A stretch of DNA of 64,000 bases, from positions 62,001 to 126,000 of the forward strand of contig CALZYE010000003.1 of assembly GCA_945830395.1 (NCBI GenBank), in the 5' to 3' direction. Source of the DNA: an uncultured Clostridia bacterium. Its GTDB lineage: Bacteria; Bacillota; Clostridia; Peptostreptococcales; Anaerovoracaceae. Each line of letters starts with the position of its first letter. The first letter of the stretch is position 1. Shown in pieces: positions 9,503 to 16,629 of the stretch. The notes beneath the pieces are model-generated. The model worked only from the letters and a program-made list of their open reading frames with translations, was not told the origin of the DNA and ran no database searches. Position numbers and translations under genes: made by a program.

Positions 9503-9541
9503 AAATAAACCTGGCAAGCTTATGCTTGTTAGGTTTATTTT
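9503..9541 (+). terminator. Rho-independent terminator between the two NEAT-like genes
   Basis: A 17-base-pair stem (arms 9503-9519 and 9524-9540, with two G-T pairs) closes a 4-base loop TTAT, and the stem itself ends in a T-rich run. It would end most transcripts after the first secreted-protein gene, with read-through into the importer genes. No separate promoter is evident in the 33 bases before the next start. Confidence 0.8.
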
Positions 9542-9573
9542 GCAGATAGGATAGTGTAAACAAGGAGGATAAT

Positions 9574-12048
9574 GTGAGGAAATTTTCAAAATTCATATCG
9601 CTGGCTGTTATATTATGTTTAATTTCAGTCCCCGGTAATTTCGTTTTTGCAGAAGGCGCTCCGGAATCTGAAATAACAAAGGATATGCAGACCATCGGAA
9701 ATGAGAGTTCTTCTTCAAAGAGGGATGACAATGTTCAAGAGGAAGCCGAAAACAATACTGAAAACAGCGAAAAAAGTTCAGGTGAAAACAGCTTAGATGA
9801 AACTTCTGAGAAGGGACAAAACGGTAACTCATCCCAAAGGAAGGCAAATTCTTCTTCAAAATCGGAGAAAGCCCAAGAAAAAGAAGCCCGCGTTTCTCAA
9901 AACTCAAAACTTAAAAAAGTACAAAAGAAATCAATAATTCCCGAAACCCCAAAGACGGATAACACTGCAGACATTGTAGACGGTCAGTTCATGCCCGACA
10001 AATTTTCTGCCATATCCAAAGGAAATAAGGTACAGGTAAAACTTCTGCATATAACGGTAAGGGATAACCGCGTTACCGCAAGTATTTACCTCATGGGCAA
10101 AAAATGGACAAAACTGGATACTAACGGAAAAATTTACAAAGGAAGCGTTAAGAATATTTTGAAACGCGGTTCAACAAAGACGGAAACGGTTACAGCCTAT
10201 GAAATCCCGTTAAAGCTGAATGCCTATAACAGGCTCATTGCCTATGACACCTCTAACACAGGTAATGTAAAGAACGAAATTACTTTAAGGGCTTCCATGA
10301 GAACCTCCAACAAATTATCAAACGGTATCTACAAAGTCAGATCCGCTACAGATGAGATAATGTTTTATATGGTTCCTAAAGATGCTTCTGTAAAGTACAG
10401 CGCTCTTGAAGTTAAAAACGGTAAAATGTTTGCCACGGTAACCTTATCGGGAACGGGATACGACTACTTGTTTGCAGGAACTGCGGAGCAAGCCAAAACC
10501 GCCCCTAAGTCGAAGTGGTCCAAAGCGATTAAAAAGAACGGATATTTAACCTACAAAATTCCTGTATCACTGCTCGATACAAATATTATCGTGTCTGCAC
10601 ACTCGAAGCGAAACGGCGACAGAAATAAGGCGGAGAAAACTGACAAATACCAGGAATGGTTTCAGCACACCGCAATTTTCTATTCCAAGGGTGCGAAGAA
10701 GACTAAATCCGTTAAAACGCCAAATAAGAAACCACACAAAAAAATCAATAAAAAAATTAAAAATAATAATAAGAAGAAAGACAGATTATCAAGGTATAAA
10801 GACGACAGCAGCAAAAGCACCGTTGCCGTAAATAATTCCGTGAAGTTGAAAGACGGAGTGTACACTCCTGACAGCTCAAGCTGGTCCGGCGGTTCTGGAA
10901 GACTGCAGTATATCAAATGTACGAAAGTTACCATAACAGGCGGAAAATCCTACGGAACGGTGGTTTTCTCCAGCAGCAGCTACGATTCATTAAAAGCCAA
11001 CGGTCAGGTTTATTCAAGGAAGGGCGGAGGACTGTCCACATTTGTAATTCCTATAAAATTAAATGCAAATAACACCATAATAGGCAGAACTACAAAGATG
11101 TCGCAGCCTCACTGGATAAAATATAATCTTTATGTTGCTTTATCCGCAGGCAGCAAAGGGAAAAGCATAGAGAAGAATAAACAAAAAGCTGTCAAAGAGT
11201 CTAAATTGAAAATAACTTCAAAGGCTCCTGCAATAACAGGTCTTAAATATAAGTCCACTACAAAGATTAAGCATGCAAAGTATTTCAAGATTTTTAATTA
11301 CAACCACGGTGTAAAGTTAGTTGCCGTTGACATAAGCGGGGATACATCACTTAGAGATCTATATACTAAGAATGCGAAAAAGAACAATAAAATCGATAAC
11401 AATGTAGAATACGACGAAGAGGGGAAAGCCATTGCAAAATCACAGCATGAGATTACGGAAGCTTTGTACCGGAACAATGTAGTCAATTATCTGCTCGTTC
11501 CTAAAAACTTTGATTTGCCTGCCGGACTCGATAAGGATTACATAATAATAAGGATTCCTAACAAAAAAGCCTATGTGGCTTCCGATGAAGCTTTAACCTT
11601 CATGGACAAGATAGGTGCAACTTCGCCTCTGAAATTTATAGGCATCAATTCTAAGAAAAAAATCTCTTCTGTTGCTGTGAGAAATGCATACAAGAAAAAG
11701 AAAATTAAGTATGCGGGAACCTGTAAAAAAATATCTTACAGAAAGCTTATTTTGGGGAAAATAACATTATCGGTACTGCCGTCTTCAGTATTACCTGTGA
11801 AGAATAAAAAGACGGAGATGTTCTCAGATAGAGAAAAAAATCAGGCGGAAAACCAGCGTAAACAGCTGGAGCAGATCGAAAGACGCATGACAACGCTTAA
11901 TATTTCCTTAATCATAGACAGATCCTGTCATGAGAAATCCAAGCTTGCAAAAGCAGAATGGATTAAGTTGTACGGTGCAATATATAATAGAGAGAAGCAA
12001 GCAAAAATAATTTTTGACAAACAGGTTAAAAAGGAAAGAAAATCATGA
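9574..12048 (+). CDS. Large secreted NEAT-like protein ending in a half-length ABC binding-protein domain
   Basis: This is an 824-residue exported protein starting at GTG, with AAGGAGG just upstream. A signal peptide ends near FVFAEG (about 27). A Ser/Glu/Lys-rich spacer (about 28-130) precedes a diverged module (about 135-243) like the first module of the preceding protein but without PHWI. A second-type module (about 246-370; LSGTGYDYLFAG) is followed by a very basic Lys/Asn linker (about 371-415). A well-kept first-type module (about 425-526) ends MSQPHWIKYNLYV. Residues about 553-824 resemble the N-lobe and linker helix of the lipoprotein encoded next, sharing AEWIKLYGA-type and DRS motifs, but the C-lobe is absent. 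The stop overlaps the next start (ATGA). The role is inferred as surface capture of haem or iron. Confidence 0.7.
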   Translation: MRKFSKFISLAVILCLISVPGNFVFAEGAPESEITKDMQTIGNESSSSKRDDNVQEEAENNTENSEKSSGENSLDETSEKGQNGNSSQRKANSSSKSEKAQEKEARVSQNSKLKKVQKKSIIPETPKTDNTADIVDGQFMPDKFSAISKGNKVQVKLLHITVRDNRVTASIYLMGKKWTKLDTNGKIYKGSVKNILKRGSTKTETVTAYEIPLKLNAYNRLIAYDTSNTGNVKNEITLRASMRTSNKLSNGIYKVRSATDEIMFYMVPKDASVKYSALEVKNGKMFATVTLSGTGYDYLFAGTAEQAKTAPKSKWSKAIKKNGYLTYKIPVSLLDTNIIVSAHSKRNGDRNKAEKTDKYQEWFQHTAIFYSKGAKKTKSVKTPNKKPHKKINKKIKNNNKKKDRLSRYKDDSSKSTVAVNNSVKLKDGVYTPDSSSWSGGSGRLQYIKCTKVTITGGKSYGTVVFSSSSYDSLKANGQVYSRKGGGLSTFVIPIKLNANNTIIGRTTKMSQPHWIKYNLYVALSAGSKGKSIEKNKQKAVKESKLKITSKAPAITGLKYKSTTKIKHAKYFKIFNYNHGVKLVAVDISGDTSLRDLYTKNAKKNNKIDNNVEYDEEGKAIAKSQHEITEALYRNNVVNYLLVPKNFDLPAGLDKDYIIIRIPNKKAYVASDEALTFMDKIGATSPLKFIGINSKKKISSVAVRNAYKKKKIKYAGTCKKISYRKLILGKITLSVLPSSVLPVKNKKTEMFSDREKNQAENQRKQLEQIERRMTTLNISLIIDRSCHEKSKLAKAEWIKLYGAIYNREKQAKIIFDKQVKKERKS

Positions 12049-13208
12049 AAAACAGTTCATTTAAACTCTTGGTTTTATTAATGGCTATGATGTTGGCGGC
12101 AGGAGCTTTGCTTACAGGCTGCGGAGGGAAAACAGATGATTCAGGTTCCTCAACAAGCTCCGCTCCGGAAATAAAGGGGATTAAGTACAGCAAAGCCATG
12201 AATCTGAAATACGCCAAAGAATTCAATGTATATTACTACGAAAACGGTTACAAGCTCATAGATATAAAGAAGGACGCCAAATACTTAATTGTTCCTAAGG
12301 GTGAGAAAGTTCCCGATAAACTTCCTAAAAAAGTTAAGGTTCTTAAAACCCCTGTAAATAATATTTATCTTGCTGCAACAGCCTCTATGGCACTTTTCTC
12401 TTCTATGGATGCAATGGATAATATAACTATGACTTCCCTTAAAGAGGACGGCTGGTCCTTTGATTCTGCAAAGAAAGCTCTTAGATCCGGAAAAATGAAG
12501 TTCTCAGGCAAGTACAGCGAGCCGGATTACGAGATGCTTATAGACAAAAAATGCAAGCTCGCAGTGGAATCCACAATGATATATCATACACCGGATGTAA
12601 AGGAAGCCATAGAAGATTTGGGCATACCTGTTATGGTAGACCGTTCAAGCTATGAAACCAATCCTCTCGGGCGCACCGAATGGATAAAACTTTACGGTGC
12701 TTTGGTCGGAAAAGAAGACAAGGCCGAGAAATTTTTCAAAAAACAGGTAAATAAGATAGAGAAAATAAAAAAAATCAAGAATACCGAAAAGACAATCGCG
12801 TTTTTTTATATTTCCACGGACGGAAAGGCAGTTGTCAGAAGAAGTACAGACTACATTCCGACAATGATTCAAATTGCAGGCGGCAGGTATATTTTCAAAG
12901 ATTTGGATGACAAGGACGGCAAAACTTCCATACCTATGACGATGGAAAAATTTTATGATGTTGCAGCAGATGCAGATTATATAGTTTACAACGGAAGTAT
13001 CGACCACTCCGTTAGAAACATGAAAGAGCTGGTGGAAAAAGACCCTATTATGAAAAAATTTAAGGCTGTTAAAACCGGAAACTGTTGGAGAACGGGAGCT
13101 TCCATGTATCAGCGCACCGACATAGTGGTGGATATGATTCTGGATTTCAATAAACTGTTGACTGCAAAAAATCCTGAAAACCTGAAATTCATAAGCAAAT
13201 TGGAGTGA
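12045..13208 (+). CDS. Substrate-binding lipoprotein of an iron/haem-type ABC importer
   Basis: This is a 387-residue lipoprotein with lipobox LLTGC; Cys26 would be lipidated. The rest fits the class III (FecB/FepB/BtuF-like) fold, two lobes joined by a long helix. RTEWIKLYGALVG (near 205-217) marks the start of the linker helix. TIAFFYISTDG and IVYNGSIDHS belong to the second lobe. It overlaps the preceding gene by 4 bases (ATGA) and the next start lies 3 bases past its stop, so it belongs to one coupled unit with permease and ATPase. The ligand cannot be read from sequence; siderophore, haem or corrinoid are the family's options. The NEAT-like neighbours favour haem or iron. Confidence 0.85.
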   Translation: MKNSSFKLLVLLMAMMLAAGALLTGCGGKTDDSGSSTSSAPEIKGIKYSKAMNLKYAKEFNVYYYENGYKLIDIKKDAKYLIVPKGEKVPDKLPKKVKVLKTPVNNIYLAATASMALFSSMDAMDNITMTSLKEDGWSFDSAKKALRSGKMKFSGKYSEPDYEMLIDKKCKLAVESTMIYHTPDVKEAIEDLGIPVMVDRSSYETNPLGRTEWIKLYGALVGKEDKAEKFFKKQVNKIEKIKKIKNTEKTIAFFYISTDGKAVVRRSTDYIPTMIQIAGGRYIFKDLDDKDGKTSIPMTMEKFYDVAADADYIVYNGSIDHSVRNMKELVEKDPIMKKFKAVKTGNCWRTGASMYQRTDIVVDMILDFNKLLTAKNPENLKFISKLE

Positions 13209-13210
13209 TT

Positions 13211-14275
13211 ATGGAAGAAAAAACACTAACAGAATACAGCAGCTTCAGACTTGAAAACATAAAGCGGCGAAGCCGCTATACGCTTGTGTTTTCCATGCTT
13301 ATAGCGGCTTTGCTCGGGATGCTTGTTATAAATATCAACTCCGGAAATGTTCACATTCCCGTCAGCGATATAGTTAAAATAATATTCACCCGTACCGGCA
13401 GTATTAAAGATGTTAATATCATCTGGAAAATAAGGCTGCCAAGGATTATTATGGCAGCGCTCCTTGGAGGAGGTCTGTCTCTGTCAGGTTTTTTGCTGCA
13501 GACTTTTTTTGAGAATCCAATTGCCGGTCCCTTTGTTTTAGGTATTTCATCCGGAGCAAAAATGGTGGTGGCTTTTGTGATGATCATCAGCGTTCAGCAC
13601 ATAGAATACATAAACTCATACACCATGATTTCTGCTGCTTTTGTAGGCTCTATGATATCTATATTCTTTATACTTCTCGTAGCAAGAAAAATAAAGAATA
13701 TGGCAGCTCTTTTGGTTGCAGGAATTATGATAGGCTACATCTGCTCAGCCGTAACAGATTTTATAGTTACCTTTGCCAGTGATTCTGATATCGCCAATCT
13801 TCACGGCTGGGCACAGGGAAGCTTTTCGGGTATGAGCTGGAGCAATGTTCAGATAGGCTCATCAGTAATCCTGATTACTTTTTTTATAACTATGGCACTC
13901 TCAAAGCCCATAGGCGCATATCAACTGGGAGAATCTTATGCCCAAAGCATAGGCGTCAACATCAAGATATTCAGGATTGCACTGATAGTAATTTCCAGTG
14001 TTTTTTCCGCCACGGTCACTGCCTTTGCAGGTCCCATTTCATTTGTCGGAATAGCCGTTCCTTTCTTAGTTAAAGGCGCCTTAAAAACATCTAAACCCCT
14101 GATTGTAATACCTGCGACTTTTTTGGGAGGCGCAGCATTCTGTATGTTCTGCGACCTTATAGCGAGGCTGGCCTTTGCCCCTCTTGAGCTGAATATCAGT
14201 ACGGTAACATCTATTTTAGGAGCTCCAATCGTAATTTACATGATGATAAACAGAAGGAGAGGAATAAATGGCTAA
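13211..14275 (+). CDS. FecCD-family ABC transporter permease
   Basis: This is the membrane subunit of a type II ABC importer for iron complexes, haem or corrinoids. I prefer ATG 13211 because GGAG (13202-13205) is 5 bases upstream; a GTG at 13205 overlapping the lipoprotein stop would add two residues. About 354 residues contain roughly ten hydrophobic segments. Family landmarks are RLPRIIMAALLGGGLSLSG (near 74-92), the NPIAGPFVLGISSGA region (near 97-112) and the C-terminal GPISFVGIAVPF (near 275-286), which faces the ATPase. Its 3' end overlaps the ATPase start by 8 bases. Confidence 0.92.
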   Translation: MEEKTLTEYSSFRLENIKRRSRYTLVFSMLIAALLGMLVININSGNVHIPVSDIVKIIFTRTGSIKDVNIIWKIRLPRIIMAALLGGGLSLSGFLLQTFFENPIAGPFVLGISSGAKMVVAFVMIISVQHIEYINSYTMISAAFVGSMISIFFILLVARKIKNMAALLVAGIMIGYICSAVTDFIVTFASDSDIANLHGWAQGSFSGMSWSNVQIGSSVILITFFITMALSKPIGAYQLGESYAQSIGVNIKIFRIALIVISSVFSATVTAFAGPISFVGIAVPFLVKGALKTSKPLIVIPATFLGGAAFCMFCDLIARLAFAPLELNISTVTSILGAPIVIYMMINRRRGING

Positions 14276-15377
14276 AAAGTATTTTGAACTTGATAATCTT
14301 TCTGTCGGATACGGTAAGAGCATACTCATAAGAGATATTTGCTTCGGAATAGAAAAAGGAGAGATTGTAACTCTTATAGGTCCAAACGGAGCAGGAAAAT
14401 CCACCATACTTAAAAGTATAACCAGACATCTTGAAACTATGGGCGGACATGTTTTCTTTGACGATTCCAATCTTCATGACATCTCCTATAAAGAATTGTC
14501 CAAAAAGATGGCGGTCGTTCTCACAGACAGACTGAAACCGGAGCTTATGACCTGTCACGACATAGTAGCCACAGGCAGATACCCCTATACCGGAAAACTC
14601 GGGATTTTATCCCATGAAGATGAAGATAAAGTCGATTCCGCCCTATCAGCCGTTCATGCTTTGGAGCTTGGGGGAAGGGACTTTAACGCTATAAGCGACG
14701 GACAAAAACAGAGAATACTGCTCGCAAGAGCAATATGCCAAGAACCCTCTGTAATCGTCTTGGATGAACCCACATCATTTTTAGATATACGATACAAACT
14801 TGAACTCTTAAGCATCCTTAGGAAAATGGCGAAAGAAAATGCTATTACTATTATTATGACGCTGCACGAAATCGACTTGGCACAAAAGATTTCCGATAAG
14901 ATAGTATGTGTAAGCGGAAATCACATAACCAATTACGGAACGCCGGAGGAAATATTTAAAAAGGAAGTTATAAAAGAACTTTATAATATCGACAACGGTT
15001 TCTACGATCCCGTATTCGGCAGCATAGAGCTTGCCGCCCCCGATGGCGATAAACCTGAAGTATTCGTTATATCTTCAGGAGGAACGGGAATAAAGGTCTT
15101 TAGAAATCTGCAAAAAAATAACATTCCATTTGCAGCGGGAATTCTGTACAAGAACGACATAGACTATGAATTGGCGCAGCTTCTATCCTGCAAAGTAATT
15201 ACGGAAAAACCGTTCTCAAAAATCTCTGATGAAACCATGAATATTGCTGTAGACACCGTGAAAGAATGCGATAAAGTAATATACGCAGGGGTGGAAGTGG
15301 GGGACAGCAACGAAAAAATTAAAGATTTGCTATCTTTGGCAAGGTCTGAAAACAAGCTGGAAGATCTCACAAAATAA
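14268..15377 (+). CDS. FecE/FepC-type ABC transporter ATPase with a C-terminal extension
   Basis: This is the ATPase subunit of the importer. Walker A is GPNGAGKS (about 38-45), the signature is degenerate (ISDGQKQR, about 143-150), Walker B ends VLDEPTSFLD (about 160-169) and the switch is TLHEID. A standard FepC ends near residue 260. Here about 105 more residues (262-369) form a separate alpha/beta domain with a glycine-rich turn (VISSGGTG) and no obvious catalytic motif. I have seen similar tails in other clostridial homologues and know no assigned function; sensing or nucleotide binding is only inference. A terminator follows at 15396-15449. Confidence 0.88.
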   Translation: MAKKYFELDNLSVGYGKSILIRDICFGIEKGEIVTLIGPNGAGKSTILKSITRHLETMGGHVFFDDSNLHDISYKELSKKMAVVLTDRLKPELMTCHDIVATGRYPYTGKLGILSHEDEDKVDSALSAVHALELGGRDFNAISDGQKQRILLARAICQEPSVIVLDEPTSFLDIRYKLELLSILRKMAKENAITIIMTLHEIDLAQKISDKIVCVSGNHITNYGTPEEIFKKEVIKELYNIDNGFYDPVFGSIELAAPDGDKPEVFVISSGGTGIKVFRNLQKNNIPFAAGILYKNDIDYELAQLLSCKVITEKPFSKISDETMNIAVDTVKECDKVIYAGVEVGDSNEKIKDLLSLARSENKLEDLTK

Positions 15378-15395
15378 AAACTTAATTGCCGTTAC

Positions 15396-15449
15396 AAAAA
15401 ATGCAGCTGAAATATTTCACAAACGAGATATTTTACGGCTGTATTTTTT
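15396..15449 (+). terminator. Terminator of the ABC importer operon
   Basis: Arms 15396-15409 and 15436-15449 pair with two G-T wobbles and an A-rich/T-rich base, ending in TTTTTT. It ends immediately before the first LexA box of the next gene, insulating the SOS unit from the uptake operon. Confidence 0.7.
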
Positions 15450-15463
15450 AGAACAAATGTTCA
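15450..15463. promoter_or_regulatory. LexA (SOS) box 1 upstream of yneA
   Basis: The 12-base dyad GAACAAATGTTC (15451-15462) fits the Gram-positive SOS consensus CGAACRNRYGTTYC except for flanking bases. It lies 9 bases upstream of the -35 hexamer. Confidence 0.85.
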
Positions 15464-15471
15464 TTTTGCCG

Positions 15472-15500
15472 TTGACATCGAACACACATTCTGGTATTAT
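15472..15500 (+). promoter_or_regulatory. Sigma-A promoter of yneA
   Basis: TTGACA (15472-15477), a 17-base spacer and TATTAT (15495-15500) make a near-consensus promoter. A degenerate LexA-like half site, CGAACACACATTCT (15479-15492), lies inside the spacer. Transcription would start next to LexA box 2. Confidence 0.85.
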
Positions 15501-15508
15501 ACTCATAT

Positions 15509-15522
15509 AGAACAAATGTTCA
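15509..15522. promoter_or_regulatory. LexA (SOS) box 2 at the yneA transcription start
   Basis: GAACAAATGTTC (15510-15521) is identical to box 1 and begins 10 bases after the -10 hexamer. Bound LexA would cover the start point. Two perfect boxes flanking one promoter predict tight SOS repression. Confidence 0.88.
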
Positions 15523-15535
15523 CGAGGTGATTGAT

Positions 15536-15835
15536 ATGAGAAAGTACAGAGTAAAGTCGAAGTTTAGATTCACATTGTTTTTAGTGATAACAATTTTAGT
15601 GTTCGGTACAGTTTTTTCTATGCTGCTTGGAACAGGAACTGCAAACAGTGTTTCGTTTGATCAGTTTAAACCTGTTAAAGTAGAATCCGGAGAAACTCTG
15701 TGGACCATTGCAAAAGCAAATAATCCACATAATAAGGATATTCGTTCGGTAATTTACGAAATAAAGGAACTTAACAATCTTAAATCCGGTGAAATTACTG
15801 CCGGACAGAAGATTCTAATTCCTGTTTATAATTAA
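15536..15835 (+). CDS. yneA: SOS-induced cell division suppressor, YneA-like (TM + LysM)
   Basis: This is a 99-residue protein. I chose ATG 15536 because GAGGTGA sits 5 bases upstream; a GTG at 15527 lies inside that site. A basic N-terminus is followed by one transmembrane segment (about 13-32) and a LysM domain (about 50-98: VKVESGETLWTIAK, then AGQKILIPV). This is the architecture of YneA, which halts division after DNA damage in Bacillus; it would be membrane-anchored with LysM outside. The two LexA boxes at its promoter support the call. In Bacillus yneA is divergent from lexA; lexA is not next to it here. A terminator follows at 15969-16011. Confidence 0.85.
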   Translation: MRKYRVKSKFRFTLFLVITILVFGTVFSMLLGTGTANSVSFDQFKPVKVESGETLWTIAKANNPHNKDIRSVIYEIKELNNLKSGEITAGQKILIPVYN

Positions 15836-15968
15836 TTTGTCCCATATTATTTTTCAAACAAGATTTCAACAAAATTTGTATTGAATTATTGTATTGAAAA
15901 TTTGTTAATCCCGAATTTCAGTCTACGGTTTAAATTAATTTTAATTCGGGAATTTTTAAAAGTGATAT

Positions 15969-16011
15969 AAAAAACCTGATGCCGCTTAAACATAAAGGCA
16001 TCAGGTTTTTT
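15969..16011 (+). terminator. Terminator of yneA
   Basis: Arms CCTGATGCC (15975-15983) and GGCATCAGG (15997-16005), extended by flanking A and T runs, with a 13-base loop and a T6 tail (16006-16011). Confidence 0.85.
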
Positions 16012-16045
16012 GAAAGATATTTTGTACTTAGCTATAATTTTGTTT

Positions 16046-16083
16046 ATAACTATTCCTAAAATCATAATTTTAGGAATAGTTAT
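16046..16083. repeat. Perfect 17-bp inverted repeat, 4-base loop
   Basis: Arm 16046-16062 is the exact reverse complement of 16067-16083, with loop CATA. Neither strand has a proper T tract right after the stem. It lies between two convergent genes, so it could still limit read-through, but it is not a textbook terminator. Confidence 0.8.
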
Positions 16084-16131
16084 CTTCGTGTTTTTCTAAT
16101 AAACGCAATCATAAGCGCTACTATCCTATTC

Positions 16132-16548
16132 TCACTTATCATGGTTAACTTCAGAAACAGTGAAACCGCAGCCCATGGTTTCAATTAAATCTACGATTTC
16201 ACAGGCATCATTTTTGGAAAAGATAAACCTTCTGTTTATTACACCTTTATTAATATGCAATTCTATGTTAGGTGCGGATTTAACAGAATCCGTATGAACT
16301 GCTGCAATTTCTTCCCACTTCCATAAATTGTGAAAATCGTGATTCAGCACAGTATATATTATGTCCACTCCTTCTTTTGAAATAATTTGTCTTCTTGTGG
16401 AAAAAGTGGCTAATACAAGAATAATGCCAAAGGGTAAATAAAACCAGTTATTATACACATAAGCGTGATATGCAGTGTATGCAGCTGCTATAATAGCTGC
16501 TATTTTTACCCATAATTTTCGTTGTGGAATTATTCCGAAATATTTCAT
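16132..16548 (-). CDS. Small membrane protein with a PH-like cytoplasmic part
   Basis: I do not recognise this 138-residue protein by name. A short basic N-terminus leads into two close hydrophobic segments (about 14-30 and 33-50). The soluble remainder (about 55-138) has the alternating pattern of a bacterial PH-like domain: a RRQIISKEGVDI strand pair, a KWEEI motif and a final helix containing SKNDACEIVDLIE. PH-like proteins of this kind are membrane-linked and of unknown role. AAGAGGT lies 6-7 bases before the ATG. It is about 80 bases downstream of nhaC on the same strand and could be cotranscribed with it. Confidence 0.65.
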   Translation of the reverse strand: MKYFGIIPQRKLWVKIAAIIAAAYTAYHAYVYNNWFYLPFGIILVLATFSTRRQIISKEGVDIIYTVLNHDFHNLWKWEEIAAVHTDSVKSAPNIELHINKGVINRRFIFSKNDACEIVDLIETMGCGFTVSEVNHDK

Positions 16549-16629
16549 GTAATACCTCTTGCGCTATAAAACTAAATTACATATCTTTTATTATATCTCT
16601 CAATTAACAATCTCTTAAATGAGTACGAG

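Larger units (their letters stand above)
15836..16131. other. Non-coding stretch after yneA
   Basis: I see no gene here. It contains an inverted repeat (TCCCGAATT near 15909-15917 and AATTCGGGA near 15943-15951), a clear terminator at 15969-16011 and a long perfect palindrome at 16046-16083. Confidence 0.6.
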
